64,000 bases of DNA, from contig NZ_CABGGS010000047.1 in NCBI RefSeq assembly GCF_902158555.1, positions 186,001 through 250,000 on the forward strand. The letters are read 5' to 3'. A program made the position numbers and the translations under genes. The notes beneath the pieces were generated by a model. That model saw nothing but the letters and a program-made list of their open reading frames with translations. It did no database searches and was not told the DNA's origin. This DNA comes from Klebsiella spallanzanii (GTDB taxonomy: Bacteria > Pseudomonadota > Gammaproteobacteria > Enterobacterales > Enterobacteriaceae). This document shows, one piece after another, positions 39,210 to 50,287 of this stretch (position 1 is its first letter; every line of letters begins with the position of its first letter).

Positions 39210-39623
39210 TCAACCTTTAATTTGCTCACCGTTTTCATCGTTGGTGAAGCTTAAAGAGGCCGAATTAACACAAAAACGTTCGCCGGTTGGCTGTGGACCA
39301 TCCGGGAATACGTGCCCAAGGTGAGCATCGCAGTTTCCGCAGCGAATTTCCGTGCGCTGCATACCGTGGGAGTAGTCATTGAGATAACGGATCGCGTCAT
39401 CGCTTACCGGTTCATAAAAGCTCGGCCAGCCACAACCTGAATCATACTTGGTTTGCGAGTGAAACAGCGCGGCATCGCACACCAGGCAGTGGTAGACGCC
39501 ATCGCGCTTGTTGTGGAGCAACCGTCCGGTGAACGGCGGTTCAGTACCGTGATTCTGCGTCACGTAAAACTGCATCTCACTCAAATTTTTTTTGAGTTCG
39601 TCCGAAGAGGGTTTATTCGACAT
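39210..39623 (-). CDS. msrB: Peptide methionine (R)-S-oxide reductase MsrB
   Basis: Reduces the R-epimer of methionine sulfoxide in proteins, using thioredoxin. The protein is 137 aa. Zinc cysteines are in [11 protein letters not shown] and [12 protein letters not shown]; the nucleophilic cysteine is in [13 protein letters not shown] near residue 118. The tryptophan-containing loop [10 protein letters not shown] is present. It is divergent from gapA and shares the long intergenic region with it. Confidence 0.95.
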   Translation of the reverse strand: MSNKPSSDELKKNLSEMQFYVTQNHGTEPPFTGRLLHNKRDGVYHCLVCDAALFHSQTKYDSGCGWPSFYEPVSDDAIRYLNDYSHGMQRTEIRCGNCDAHLGHVFPDGPQPTGERFCVNSASLSFTNDENGEQIKG

Positions 39624-39740
39624 TGGCTTGCTTCTCGCTGTGAAAGGACAACTTTTTCACGTCGATTCTAACAAAATATTAACAATGAAGCGTAGACTTT
39701 TGTTCTAAACTTAGGCGATGGCAAAAGGCAGCCACACAAT

Positions 39741-39756
39741 TGTGATGAATATCACA
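39741..39756. promoter_or_regulatory. CRP-binding site in the msrB-gapA intergenic region
   Basis: TGTGATGAATATCACA is a perfect TGTGA-N6-TCACA palindrome flanked by A/T-rich bases (AAT before, TTTTT after). It lies about 160 bases upstream of the gapA P1 -10 and 118 bases upstream of the msrB start, so it may serve distal gapA promoters or msrB. Confidence 0.75.
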
Positions 39757-39877
39757 TTTTTATCTTAAATGACCTTTAAAATTCCGGGCGCAGCCCCCAT
39801 ATGGAATTGGGCTCAAAGGGAAAGTGGGATAAATCGACCTCGCAAAGGTATGTGCTGGATTGATTTGTCGCAATGAT

Positions 39878-39919
39878 TGACACGATTCCGCTTGACGCTG
39901 CGTAAGGTTTTTGTAATTT
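39878..39919 (+). promoter_or_regulatory. Main gapA promoter (P1) with candidate Cra site
   Basis: TTGACG (39892-39897) and TAATTT (39914-39919) are spaced by 16 bases and lie about 44 bases upstream of gapA, matching the known position of E. coli gapA P1. Just upstream, TGACACGATTCC (39878-39889) resembles the Cra/FruR consensus TGAAWCGNTTCA. Confidence 0.65.
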
Positions 39920-39950
39920 TACAGGCAACCTTTTATTCACTAACAAATAG

Positions 39951-40958
<1,008 letters not shown>

Positions 40959-40982
40959 GTTGAGATGAGACAGTAATCTGTA

Positions 40983-41010
40983 AGGGCGACTTCGGTCGCT
41001 CTTTTTTTTA
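40983..41010 (+). terminator. gapA rho-independent terminator
   Basis: AGGGCGAC, TTCG tetraloop, GTCGCTCT (one G-U pair), followed by eight T residues. It lies 25 bases after the gapA stop and 24 bases before yeaD, so yeaD expression depends on readthrough or an unseen promoter. Confidence 0.93.
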
Positions 41011-41033
41011 TCTGAGCATTAAAGGATTGCATA

Positions 41034-41918
41034 ATGATTAATAAAATTTTTGCTCTTCCGGTTATCGAACAGCTTACCCCTGTTCTCTCCCGCCGCCAGC
41101 TTGATGACCTGGAACTGATCGTTGTTGACCATCCTCAGGTTAAAGCCTCATTTGCCCTCCAGGGCGCTCACCTGCTCTCCTGGAAGCCCGCAGGTGAAGA
41201 GGAAGTTCTGTGGCTCAGCGACAATACCCCGTTTAAAAATGGCGTTGCCCTGCGCGGCGGCGTGCCGATTTGCTGGCCATGGTTTGGTCCTGCGGCTCAG
41301 CAGGGTCTGCCGTCACACGGCTTCGCCCGTAATCTGCCGTGGACGTTGAAAGGACACGATGAAGATGACAACGGCGCGGTGCTGACCTTTGAACTAAAGA
41401 GCAGCGATGCAACTCGTCAGTACTGGCCGCACGATTTCACGCTGTTAGCGCGTTTCAAACTGGGCAAAACCTGTGAGATTGAACTGGAAGCGCACGGCGA
41501 ATTTGAAACCACTTCCGCTCTGCACACCTACTTCAACGTCGGTGATATTGCGGCAGTGAAAGTGAGCGGTCTGGGCGACCGTTATATTGATAAAGTCAAT
41601 AATGCAGAAGAAGGCGTATTAAGCAACGGCGTACAGACTTTCCCTGATCGTACCGACCGCGTGTATCTGAATGCCGAAACCTGCAGCGTGATTCACGATG
41701 ATGCGCTGAACCGCAATATCGACGTTATCCATCACCATAATAGCAATGTGGTTGGCTGGAATCCGGGACCGGCGCTTTCTGTCAGTATGGGCGATATGCC
41801 GGATGATGGTTACAAAACCTTCGTTTGCGTAGAAAGCTGCTGTGCTGTCGAACCGCAGAAGGCTAGTGAAGAGAAACCTTCACGCCTGGCGCAAACCATT
41901 CGCGTGGTAAAACGCTAA
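41034..41918 (+). CDS. yeaD: YeaD, glucose-6-phosphate 1-epimerase family protein
   Basis: A 294-aa protein of the aldose-1-epimerase fold, orthologous to E. coli YeaD, classed as hexose-6-phosphate mutarotase. Typical features are FALQGAHLLSWKP, RGGVPICWPWFGP near residue 75, the catalytic-site histidine in ALHTYFNVGDI and the glutamate near the C-terminus in FVCVESCCAVEP. It acts in the cytosol and its link with gapA is consistent with a glycolytic side role. The start is the ATG at 41034. Confidence 0.93.
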   Translation: MINKIFALPVIEQLTPVLSRRQLDDLELIVVDHPQVKASFALQGAHLLSWKPAGEEEVLWLSDNTPFKNGVALRGGVPICWPWFGPAAQQGLPSHGFARNLPWTLKGHDEDDNGAVLTFELKSSDATRQYWPHDFTLLARFKLGKTCEIELEAHGEFETTSALHTYFNVGDIAAVKVSGLGDRYIDKVNNAEEGVLSNGVQTFPDRTDRVYLNAETCSVIHDDALNRNIDVIHHHNSNVVGWNPGPALSVSMGDMPDDGYKTFVCVESCCAVEPQKASEEKPSRLAQTIRVVKR

Positions 41919-41944
41919 GATCCAGATTGGATAGTCTTGTATTT

Positions 41945-41981
41945 GTGCCGGGCAGCGGCTAACGCCTTGCCCGGCCTACGG
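41945..41981. repeat. REP-type palindrome between convergent yeaD and yeaE
   Basis: GTGCCGGGCAGCGGCTAACG with return arm CGCCTTGCCCGGCCTACGG, a single REP unit. Confidence 0.75.
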
Positions 41982-42011
41982 TACTTAAGCCCCGCTGAGT
42001 CGGTTTTTTCT

Positions 42012-42866
42012 TTAAACCATATCCAGCGTCGTTTTTCTTCCCGGCGCCGGGTAGGCTTTATCCAGTAGCGCCAACTCCTCAGCGGTCAGTACGACATCCA
42101 GCGCCGCGGCGTTTTGCTCTACGTGCTCAATACTTGCGGCTTTTGGGATAGCCAGCACACCCTGATGGCTAATCACCCACGCCAGCAGCACTTGTGCGGC
42201 GGTGACGCCCCGGGCTTCAGCGATATTTTTCACAACGGTATGATTTAAAAGTCCATTACGCAGGCGTCCGGCCTGAGCAAGCGGGCAGTAGGCCATCACC
42301 GGCAGCCGCTGCTGCTGACACCATGGCAGCAGGTCATACTCAATACCGCGGGAAGCCAGGTGATAGAGCACCTGATTGGTCGCGCACTGATCGCCACCGT
42401 CCGCCTGCCAGAGCTGCTGCATATCATCGAAATCGAGATTCGACACACCCCAACGGCGAATTTTGCCCTGCGCAACCAGCGCTTCCATACCTTCAACCGT
42501 TTCCTGCAATGAATAATCACCGCGCCAGTGCAGCAAATACAGATCAAGATAGTCTGTATTCAGGCGGCGCAGGCTGGCCTCGCAGGCGCTGGCTATTTTT
42601 CGTCCACCAGCATTCCACGGATAGACTTTGGAGACCAGCACCACACGATCGCGCTGCCCGCGAATTGCCTCACTGACCACCTCTTCAGCGCCGCCATCAG
42701 CATACATTTCCGCCGTATCGATAACCGTCAGGCCAAGATCGATGCCCGCACGTAGTGCAGCGGCCTCCTGAGCGCGCAGCGCCTGGTTTTCGCCCATATA
42801 CCAGGTTCCCTGCCCGATGACGGGAACCGCCGGATGCTCGCCAAAACGGATTGTCCTTTCTGCCAT
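42012..42866 (-). CDS. yeaE: YeaE, aldo-keto reductase (methylglyoxal reductase type)
   Basis: An aldo-keto reductase of 284 aa, the E. coli YeaE length. Catalytic residues: Asp and Tyr in TVIDTAEMYADGGAEE, Lys in VLVSKVYPWN, His in YLLHWRGDYS. The cofactor end motif is AIPKAASIEHVEQNAAAL. E. coli YeaE reduces methylglyoxal with NADPH. It is a single-gene unit, with AGGAG upstream of the ATG. Confidence 0.93.
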   Translation of the reverse strand: MAERTIRFGEHPAVPVIGQGTWYMGENQALRAQEAAALRAGIDLGLTVIDTAEMYADGGAEEVVSEAIRGQRDRVVLVSKVYPWNAGGRKIASACEASLRRLNTDYLDLYLLHWRGDYSLQETVEGMEALVAQGKIRRWGVSNLDFDDMQQLWQADGGDQCATNQVLYHLASRGIEYDLLPWCQQQRLPVMAYCPLAQAGRLRNGLLNHTVVKNIAEARGVTAAQVLLAWVISHQGVLAIPKAASIEHVEQNAAALDVVLTAEELALLDKAYPAPGRKTTLDMV

Positions 42867-42959
42867 TGATACCTCCTGTTATTTGATTGCACCACCGTAA
42901 TGCAAAACAGGGCATTACGCCCTGTTTAGATGCACGAATTGCCTTGTAATGAAGCACAA

Positions 42960-43706
42960 TCAGAAGGAGTAAGTGACCCCAGTAGAAATCACACCGCTCC
43001 AGGATTTGTCCACCATCGGGCTATCGGTGATTTCATCGGACAGACGCGTATAGCGGGCAACACCGTATACGCTCCAGTCGCCAAGGAAACGATAGTTTGC
43101 CGACAGCTCCAGGTACGGATTCCAGCTGCTGTCCGGATCGTAGCTGCGCATGCCGCTGCGATTCGACTCATGCTTCGAAACACCATAGTAGTACTCATTC
43201 TGGTTATCGCTGTTCCACTCAACGCCAATGCCCGGCGTAAGCGTCAGGTTGCCGTTGGTGTAGCGATACAGCCAGGCCAGATCCCACACAATACCGTTGC
43301 TGTTATCCAGCGTGTCGCCTGCAAGCGTAGTGCGCAGGAAACCGTACTGCGTATTGTGAACGTACGAAAGCCCCGCCATCACCGTGGATTTACGCTTGTC
43401 CAGACGACGCATTTGCTGGCTGTCGCTATCGCCTGGCTTAAAGTACATCGGCGACCAGTATGCGGTCACAGAGAGCTTATCGTTGGTATCATTCCACAGG
43501 TAGTAACCACCACCTAAACCGCGAAACCAAAAGTTATCGCTCTCATAATTAATAACAGGCACCGGGTAAACGTCAGCATCATATTGCTTATATGGATGTT
43601 CGACGACACCCACACCCGCCCCCAAAGTGAACTTCCCTTCAGCGTGTACAGCGGATGCTGAAGTCGCAATCAACACACCTAGTGCCAGAAGTTTGATTTT
43701 AGTCAC
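42960..43706 (-). CDS. mipA: MipA, outer-membrane MltA-interacting scaffold protein
   Basis: An outer-membrane protein of 248 aa, as in E. coli, that joins the lytic transglycosylase MltA to the bifunctional synthase PBP1B in peptidoglycan growth. Signal peptide VTKIKLLALGVLIATSASAV ending at AEG; the rest shows alternating beta-strand pattern and a C-terminal phenylalanine after VTYS, typical of outer-membrane barrels. The start is GTG at 43706; seven in-frame codons upstream, from an ATG at 43727, have no counterpart in E. coli. Confidence 0.9.
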   Translation of the reverse strand: MTKIKLLALGVLIATSASAVHAEGKFTLGAGVGVVEHPYKQYDADVYPVPVINYESDNFWFRGLGGGYYLWNDTNDKLSVTAYWSPMYFKPGDSDSQQMRRLDKRKSTVMAGLSYVHNTQYGFLRTTLAGDTLDNSNGIVWDLAWLYRYTNGNLTLTPGIGVEWNSDNQNEYYYGVSKHESNRSGMRSYDPDSSWNPYLELSANYRFLGDWSVYGVARYTRLSDEITDSPMVDKSWSGVISTGVTYSF

Positions 43707-44017
43707 GATCCATATTCCTGTTGTCAAATTATCAGCGCAGGCAGTTTAACGTTGTATACGCTACGCCTCAAATTCTTTACCTGTCATTACACTAAACTCG
43801 CCAATCTCTCATCATCAGATGACCACAAACTGACAACTTAATGACAACGCCATGACGCCGAGGAACACCCGATGCGAAAAAGAGGTCGTTTTTCTGGATG
43901 AGTTATTGATATGTCATTGAAATTGATTTTCTGCGCCATGCAAGTTTTCCAAATGCATCTACGCTTTAATTTAGAAGAAGTAATTGCAGGGCACGTTATC
44001 CAGAGACTTCGCCAACC

Positions 44018-44033
44018 TGGCATAAGGGTTGCT
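44018..44033 (+). promoter_or_regulatory. Sigma-54 (RpoN) promoter of yeaGH
   Basis: TGGCATAAGGGTTGCT agrees with the sigma-54 consensus TGGCACRN4TTGCW at every fixed position except the C at position 6. The GG and GC doublets are correctly spaced (-24/-12). It lies about 100 bases upstream of yeaG. E. coli yeaGH is known to depend on sigma-54 under nitrogen limitation. The remainder of the 427-base mipA-yeaG interval shows no gene. Confidence 0.88.
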
Positions 44034-44133
44034 GTGGAATCAGAGAGCGCTGTACGGCTTACCTCTTCCGGGGGCTCCCACTATTCATATGAACGGCTCT
44101 CAACCTGTGCTAAAAACGAAAGGACGGCATGCC

Positions 44134-46068
44134 ATGAATATATTCGATCACTATCGCCAGCGCTATGAAGCTGCCAAGGACGAAGAGTTCACACTGCAGG
44201 AGTTTCTTACCATTTGTCGGCAAGATCGCAGTGCTTATGCTAACGCAGCAGAAAGATTGCTGATGGCCATCGGTGAGCCGGTCATGGTCGATACGGCCCT
44301 GGAACCCAGGCTATCCCGTCTCTTTTCAAACCGGGTCGTTGCGCGCTATCCGGCATTTGAAGAGTTTTACGGTATGGAAGATGCCATCGAGCAAATTGTT
44401 TCTTACTTAAAACACGCCGCTCAGGGGCTGGAAGAGAAGAAACAGATTCTGTATCTGCTGGGCCCCGTGGGCGGCGGTAAATCATCGCTTGCCGAACGCC
44501 TGAAATCCTTAATGCAGCGCGTGCCTATTTATGTGCTTAGCGCAAACGGAGAGCGCAGCCCGGTCAACGACCACCCGCTGTGTTTGTTCAATCCGCAAGA
44601 GGATGCGCAAATCCTCGATAAAGAGTACGGCATCCCAAACCGCTATCTGGGTACGATCATGTCACCGTGGGCTGCGAAGCGTCTGCACGAGTTCGGCGGC
44701 GACATTACTAAATTCCGCGTGGTGAAAGTGTGGCCGTCAATTCTGGCACAGATTGCCATCGCTAAAACCGAGCCGGGTGATGAGAACAACCAGGACATCT
44801 CCGCGCTGGTGGGTAAAGTAGATATTCGTAAACTGGAACACTATGCGCAGAATGACCCGGATGCCTACGGCTATTCCGGTGCCCTGTGCCGGGCCAACCA
44901 GGGGCTGATGGAGTTTGTGGAGATGTTTAAAGCGCCGATTAAGGTGCTGCATCCGCTGCTGACCGCAACCCAGGAAGGCAACTATAACGGCACCGAGGGG
45001 ATCTCTGCCCTGCCGTTCAACGGAATCATCCTCGCCCACTCCAACGAATCGGAATGGGTCACCTTCCGCAATAATAAAAACAATGAGGCGTTCCTCGACC
45101 GCGTATATATCGTTAAGGTGCCTTATTGCCTGCGCATCTCGGAAGAGATCCGCATCTATGAAAAACTGCTCAATAACAGCGAGCTGACTCATGCCCCTTG
45201 CGCGCCAGGAACGCTGGAAACGCTGTCCCGTTTCTCGATTCTGTCGCGCCTGAAAGAACCAGAAAACTCGAGCATTTACTCAAAAATGCGCGTTTATGAC
45301 GGTGAAAGCCTGAAAGACACCGACCCGAAAGCGAAATCCTATCAGGAGTATCGCGATTATGCTGGCGTCGACGAAGGAATGAACGGCTTGTCTACCCGCT
45401 TCGCCTTTAAGATCCTGTCTCGGGTGTTTAACTTTGATCATGCGGAAGTCGCCGCCAACCCAGTGCATCTGTTCTACGTTCTGGAGCAGCAAATCGAGCG
45501 TGAACAGTTCCCGCAGGAGCAGTCAGAACGCTACCTTGAGTTCCTGAAAGGCTATCTGATCCCGAAATATGCCGAATTTATTGGTAAAGAGATCCAGACC
45601 GCCTATCTCGAATCCTACTCGGAGTATGGGCAGAACATTTTCGACCGTTATGTCACCTACGCCGACTTCTGGATTCAGGATCAGGAGTACCGCGACCCGG
45701 ATACCGGACAGCTGTTTGACCGCGAGTCGCTGAATGCCGAGCTGGAAAAAATCGAGAAGCCTGCCGGGATCAGTAACCCGAAAGATTTCCGTAATGAAAT
45801 AGTGAACTTTGTGCTGCGCGCCAGAGCGCACAACAGCGGGCGTAATCCAAACTGGACCAGCTACGAGAAACTGCGCACGGTTATTGAGAAGAAAATGTTC
45901 TCCAATACCGAAGAGCTGTTGCCGGTGATTTCCTTCAATACCAAAACGTCAACCGATGAGCAGAAAAAACACGATGACTTTGTCGACCGCATGATGGAGA
46001 AAGGCTATACCCGCAAGCAGGTTCGTCTGCTGTGCGAATGGTATCTGCGAGTCCGTAAATCATCCTGA
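44134..46068 (+). CDS. yeaG: YeaG, PrkA-type serine protein kinase
   Basis: A 644-aa PrkA-family protein, identical in length to E. coli YeaG. An AAA-type ATPase core carries Walker A in LLGPVGGGKSSLAERL near residue 110; the C-terminal third is the PrkA kinase-like region. It acts in the general stress and nitrogen-starvation response, with autokinase activity reported for E. coli YeaG. The start at 44134 (MNIFDHYRQRYE) matches E. coli; the open frame extends 35 codons upstream across the promoter and is not coding. It forms an operon with yeaH. Confidence 0.96.
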   Translation: MNIFDHYRQRYEAAKDEEFTLQEFLTICRQDRSAYANAAERLLMAIGEPVMVDTALEPRLSRLFSNRVVARYPAFEEFYGMEDAIEQIVSYLKHAAQGLEEKKQILYLLGPVGGGKSSLAERLKSLMQRVPIYVLSANGERSPVNDHPLCLFNPQEDAQILDKEYGIPNRYLGTIMSPWAAKRLHEFGGDITKFRVVKVWPSILAQIAIAKTEPGDENNQDISALVGKVDIRKLEHYAQNDPDAYGYSGALCRANQGLMEFVEMFKAPIKVLHPLLTATQEGNYNGTEGISALPFNGIILAHSNESEWVTFRNNKNNEAFLDRVYIVKVPYCLRISEEIRIYEKLLNNSELTHAPCAPGTLETLSRFSILSRLKEPENSSIYSKMRVYDGESLKDTDPKAKSYQEYRDYAGVDEGMNGLSTRFAFKILSRVFNFDHAEVAANPVHLFYVLEQQIEREQFPQEQSERYLEFLKGYLIPKYAEFIGKEIQTAYLESYSEYGQNIFDRYVTYADFWIQDQEYRDPDTGQLFDRESLNAELEKIEKPAGISNPKDFRNEIVNFVLRARAHNSGRNPNWTSYEKLRTVIEKKMFSNTEELLPVISFNTKTSTDEQKKHDDFVDRMMEKGYTRKQVRLLCEWYLRVRKSS

Positions 46069-46074
46069 TAGACC

Positions 46075-46101
46075 AGCCCGGCAGGCGATAACTGCCGGGC
46101 T
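46075..46101. repeat. GC-rich hairpin after yeaG
   Basis: AGCCCGGCAG / CTGCCGGGCT with a seven-base loop lies six bases after the yeaG stop. There is no T-run, so it more likely protects the yeaG mRNA 3' part or lowers yeaH levels than terminates. Confidence 0.65.
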
Positions 46102-46173
46102 AATAATAACTGCGCGGACTCCGTTAACTCGGGTTGCGGGAAAAGATAGTACTGAAGCCCGAATAATTAAGGG

Positions 46174-47612
<1,439 letters not shown>

Positions 47613-47626
47613 CCGAAATACCACAG

Positions 47627-47655
47627 CCAGCGATGACCCATCGCTGGCTTTTCTC
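47627..47655 (+). terminator. yeaGH rho-independent terminator
   Basis: GCCAGCGAT (47627-47635) / ATCGCTGGC (47641-47649), five-base loop, then TTTTCTCTT. It ends at the 3' end of the convergent glycosyltransferase gene. Confidence 0.88.
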
Positions 47656-48825
47656 TTAGCTAGCCACCTGCTCCAGAGCCGGTTCCTGTAGCACTTCAGG
47701 GGGAATCGCAGACATAATAAGGTCGGGCAAATTGCCCATTTGATGCACCTTGCCGCATTTGACGATGATTTGTTGCGCGTTCTCGTACCCCGGAGCCCAA
47801 AGCCGATTGTTCATGCGCACATCTTTATAGACTGCGACAAGCGGTTTTTTCCATGCGGCCGCCATATGTACCACGGAGGTATCCGGCGAAATAATTAAAT
47901 CAGCTTGCGCAATTAACGCCATGCAGTGGTGCAACGTTTTAAATGGATTCACGCTGACTTTTTCCGCCAGGGGAATTCGGATTTCGTTGCGATGATCGAG
48001 CAAAATGATGTTCACATCAGGATGATCTGTACGCAGCCTGTTGATAAGCGTTGCCAGTTGCTCCTGTGACATGCTGCGGTCCTGATGCCCGGCAAAAATA
48101 TTAATGACCACCTTAACCCCGTCCAGCGTAGCCAGATAATCGCGAACCTGCTCATACACATCCTGGGGGATATGCAGGTCATAAGACTGCAGATATCTTT
48201 TATCCAGCTTCAGATAATCAGCGATAAAGGCGAACGTCTTGCTGACGTGCCAGTTTTCACAATCAAAATCAAAAGACCTGGTATAGTGATTAATCGAAGG
48301 CCATTTATTGAACCCCAGCACCGATTTCGCTTTTATCTGGCGCAACAGCAGCATTCTGTGCACCGGTATATCAAACAGCGAAGGATCAATAACAATATCG
48401 TACTTATTATTCGCAAGCTCATTAATGACGGACTTGGGAACGTTATGAGTGAATTTACGCAGGTAATCTGCCGAGTCGACATTCTCCGCTTCGTAGATAT
48501 GGCGGATGCACGGATTATGTCGCATCACCTGGCTATTCGACTTCGTCAACAAAAAGTCAACGGTCATTCCCGCCTCATGGAGGCATTTAACCAGCGCCGA
48601 ATCCACAACAACATCGCCGATAGCACCTTCATTGCGCATCAGCAACACCGTTTTTGCTGACGATAGATCCGCCTCGCAACGAGTCCGGTTATCCCAAAAC
48701 GCTTTCGCGATATGAACCCGCACAACGTTACGGACTTTCTTAATAAAATAATTACGGCGTCTGTTCAGTTCCCTTATTTTTTTGAACTTCCGGGGGGATA
48801 CCTGCACCGCTGCGTTCTCCATCAT
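47656..48825 (-). CDS. Glycosyltransferase family 9 (heptosyltransferase-like) protein
   Basis: About 389 aa, cytosolic, GT-B fold of the GT9 family, which includes the LPS heptosyltransferases. Visible family features: VLLMRNEGAIGDVVVDSALV near residue 60 (N-terminal domain) and ADLIISPDTSVVHMAAAWKK near residue 330 (donor-binding loop), plus VVINIFAGHQDRSM. The basic N-terminus (SPRKFKKIRELNRRRNYFIK) may touch the membrane. Three consecutive ATGs occur; 48825 has five-base spacing to GAGG. E. coli has the diguanylate-cyclase genes yeaI and yeaJ here instead. The acceptor is unknown; LPS core or capsule decoration are possibilities. Confidence 0.82.
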   Translation of the reverse strand: MMENAAVQVSPRKFKKIRELNRRRNYFIKKVRNVVRVHIAKAFWDNRTRCEADLSSAKTVLLMRNEGAIGDVVVDSALVKCLHEAGMTVDFLLTKSNSQVMRHNPCIRHIYEAENVDSADYLRKFTHNVPKSVINELANNKYDIVIDPSLFDIPVHRMLLLRQIKAKSVLGFNKWPSINHYTRSFDFDCENWHVSKTFAFIADYLKLDKRYLQSYDLHIPQDVYEQVRDYLATLDGVKVVINIFAGHQDRSMSQEQLATLINRLRTDHPDVNIILLDHRNEIRIPLAEKVSVNPFKTLHHCMALIAQADLIISPDTSVVHMAAAWKKPLVAVYKDVRMNNRLWAPGYENAQQIIVKCGKVHQMGNLPDLIMSAIPPEVLQEPALEQVAS

Positions 48826-49187
48826 CATAACCTCGTTACCACAATCAATAACACCTCTGTTAGCCATCCTAATGACTAATAAAAATAAGAAAAGTTCTCT
48901 TGATATATAAAATCATTTTATTGGCACGGACAGAATAGTAATGCTTTTTGACATTCGAGCATATCTCATTGAAGACAAAATGAGTTAAACAAGGAGTTAA
49001 TGTGGAGAATTTAACAGCACTAACCATATACAGAGTGAGCATATTCATCAAAGACAGAGAGACTAATCAGATGCCAGGTATCAGAATTTACTCATAGTTT
49101 TATACAAAAAACAGATCGTGACTTCGGGTTTTCATCTGACCTTGAGAGGACTAAACTCACGGTTTTATGTACGAGGAAAAGTTTAAG
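48826..49187. other. AT-rich intergenic region between the GT9 gene and yeaK
   Basis: About 360 bases without a convincing gene. One good ribosome binding site (AAGGAG near 48990) precedes only a four-codon frame (MWRI, stop). It probably holds the divergent promoters of the glycosyltransferase and yeaK; no clear operator or repeat was found. Confidence 0.5.
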
Positions 49188-49688
49188 ATGAACACACCGG
49201 CAAGGCAAAATACCCACCAGCGGCTACTCGATCTGCTTGACACCCACCAGGCGCGCTACCGGGTAATGGAGCATGAGGCCGTCGGCAAATGCGAGGCGGT
49301 ATCGGAGATCCGCGGTACCGCGCTCGGGCAGGGCGCAAAAGCGCTGGTGTGTAAAGTCAAAGGCCATGGCGTTAATCAACATGTTCTGGCTATTCTCGCT
49401 GCCGACCTGCAGGCTGATTTAGTCCGTCTGGCTGAATATATCGGCGGCAGCAAAGCCTCGCTGGCCAGCCCGGCAGAAGTCGATACCCTCACCGCCTGCG
49501 TGTTTGGCGCTATTCCCCCTTTTAGTTTCCATCCGGCATTACGGCTGGTCGCCGACCCACTGCTGTTTGAGCGTTTTCCGGAAATCGCCTTTAATGCCGG
49601 GCAGCTTGATAAATCAATCATCCTCGATACCGCCGACTACCTGCGCATTGCCCATCCGGAACTGACAGCTTTTCATCGCGAAGCCTGA
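49188..49688 (+). CDS. yeaK: YeaK, YbaK/ProX-family mischarged aminoacyl-tRNA deacylase
   Basis: A 166-aa editing-domain protein (E. coli YeaK 167 aa). Conserved blocks are HEAVGKCEAVSEIRGTALGQ, AKALVCKVKG with the catalytic-site lysine, and the pocket GAIPPFSFHP. Free-standing members clear wrongly acylated tRNAs in the cytosol. The start at 49188 (MNTPARQN) lies ten bases after GAGGA; an ATG seven codons upstream lacks a ribosome binding site. A strong terminator follows about 75 bases after the stop. The small gene yoaI, next to yeaK in E. coli, is not seen here. Confidence 0.92.
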   Translation: MNTPARQNTHQRLLDLLDTHQARYRVMEHEAVGKCEAVSEIRGTALGQGAKALVCKVKGHGVNQHVLAILAADLQADLVRLAEYIGGSKASLASPAEVDTLTACVFGAIPPFSFHPALRLVADPLLFERFPEIAFNAGQLDKSIILDTADYLRIAHPELTAFHREA

Positions 49689-49764
49689 AGTCGTGCTGAC
49701 AAGACACTATCCACAAACAATACCCATCAGGCAGATGCCTGAAATAGCAAACATACGATAAAAA

Positions 49765-49817
49765 AAGCCTGTTTACTCACGCGATTATGCGTAGAGTAAA
49801 CAGGCTTCTCTTTTTTG
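49765..49817 (+). terminator. Strong terminator hairpin between yeaK and yeaL
   Basis: AAGCCTGTTTACTC (49765-49778) pairs with GAGTAAACAGGCTT (49794-49807); the loop itself contains ACGC/GCGT, so the stem can extend to 18 base pairs with one bulged A. CTCTTTTTT follows. It ends only about 25 bases before the yeaL start codon. Confidence 0.9.
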
Positions 49818-49840
49818 TATTCTGGCAAGGACCTCTGCAC

Positions 49841-50287
49841 ATGCTCGACACCACCCTGTTAATACTGCTGGGCCTGGCGGCGCTCGGCTTTATTAGCCAT
49901 AACACCACCGTTGCTATTTCGATCCTGGTTTTAATTATCGTCCGCGTCACCCCGCTCAATGCTTTCTTTCCGTGGATTGAAAAGCAGGGCCTGACCATCG
50001 GTATTATTATTCTCACCATTGGCGTAATGGCGCCCATCGCCAGCGGCACGCTGCCGCCGTCAACGCTGCTTCACTCTTTCGTCAACTGGAAGTCACTGCT
50101 GGCGATTGCCGTCGGCGTTTTTGTTTCCTGGCTTGGCGGCCGCGGCGTGGCGCTGATGGGCTCGCAGCCGCAGCTGGTTGCCGGACTGCTGGTCGGCACC
50201 GTACTCGGCGTCGCCCTCTTCCGCGGAGTACCGGTCGGCCCGCTGATCGCCGCCGGGATCATCTCGCTGTTTATTGGGAAGTCGTAG
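49841..50287 (+). CDS. yeaL: YeaL, DUF441 inner-membrane protein
   Basis: A 148-aa membrane protein with four predicted helices, the same length as E. coli YeaL. Conserved stretches: [60 protein letters not shown]. Function unknown. The start at 49841 (MLDTTLL) has AAGGA nine bases upstream; earlier in-frame codons lie in the terminator hairpin. The 3' end overlaps the convergent nimR by 17 bases. Confidence 0.92.
   Translation: MLDTTLLILLGLAALGFISHNTTVAISILVLIIVRVTPLNAFFPWIEKQGLTIGIIILTIGVMAPIASGTLPPSTLLHSFVNWKSLLAIAVGVFVSWLGGRGVALMGSQPQLVAGLLVGTVLGVALFRGVPVGPLIAAGIISLFIGKS

Noticed and set aside
48980-49010. Good ribosome binding site AAGGAG followed by ATG
   Set aside because: The frame has only four codons (MWRI) before a stop; too short to claim as a gene without evidence of translation.
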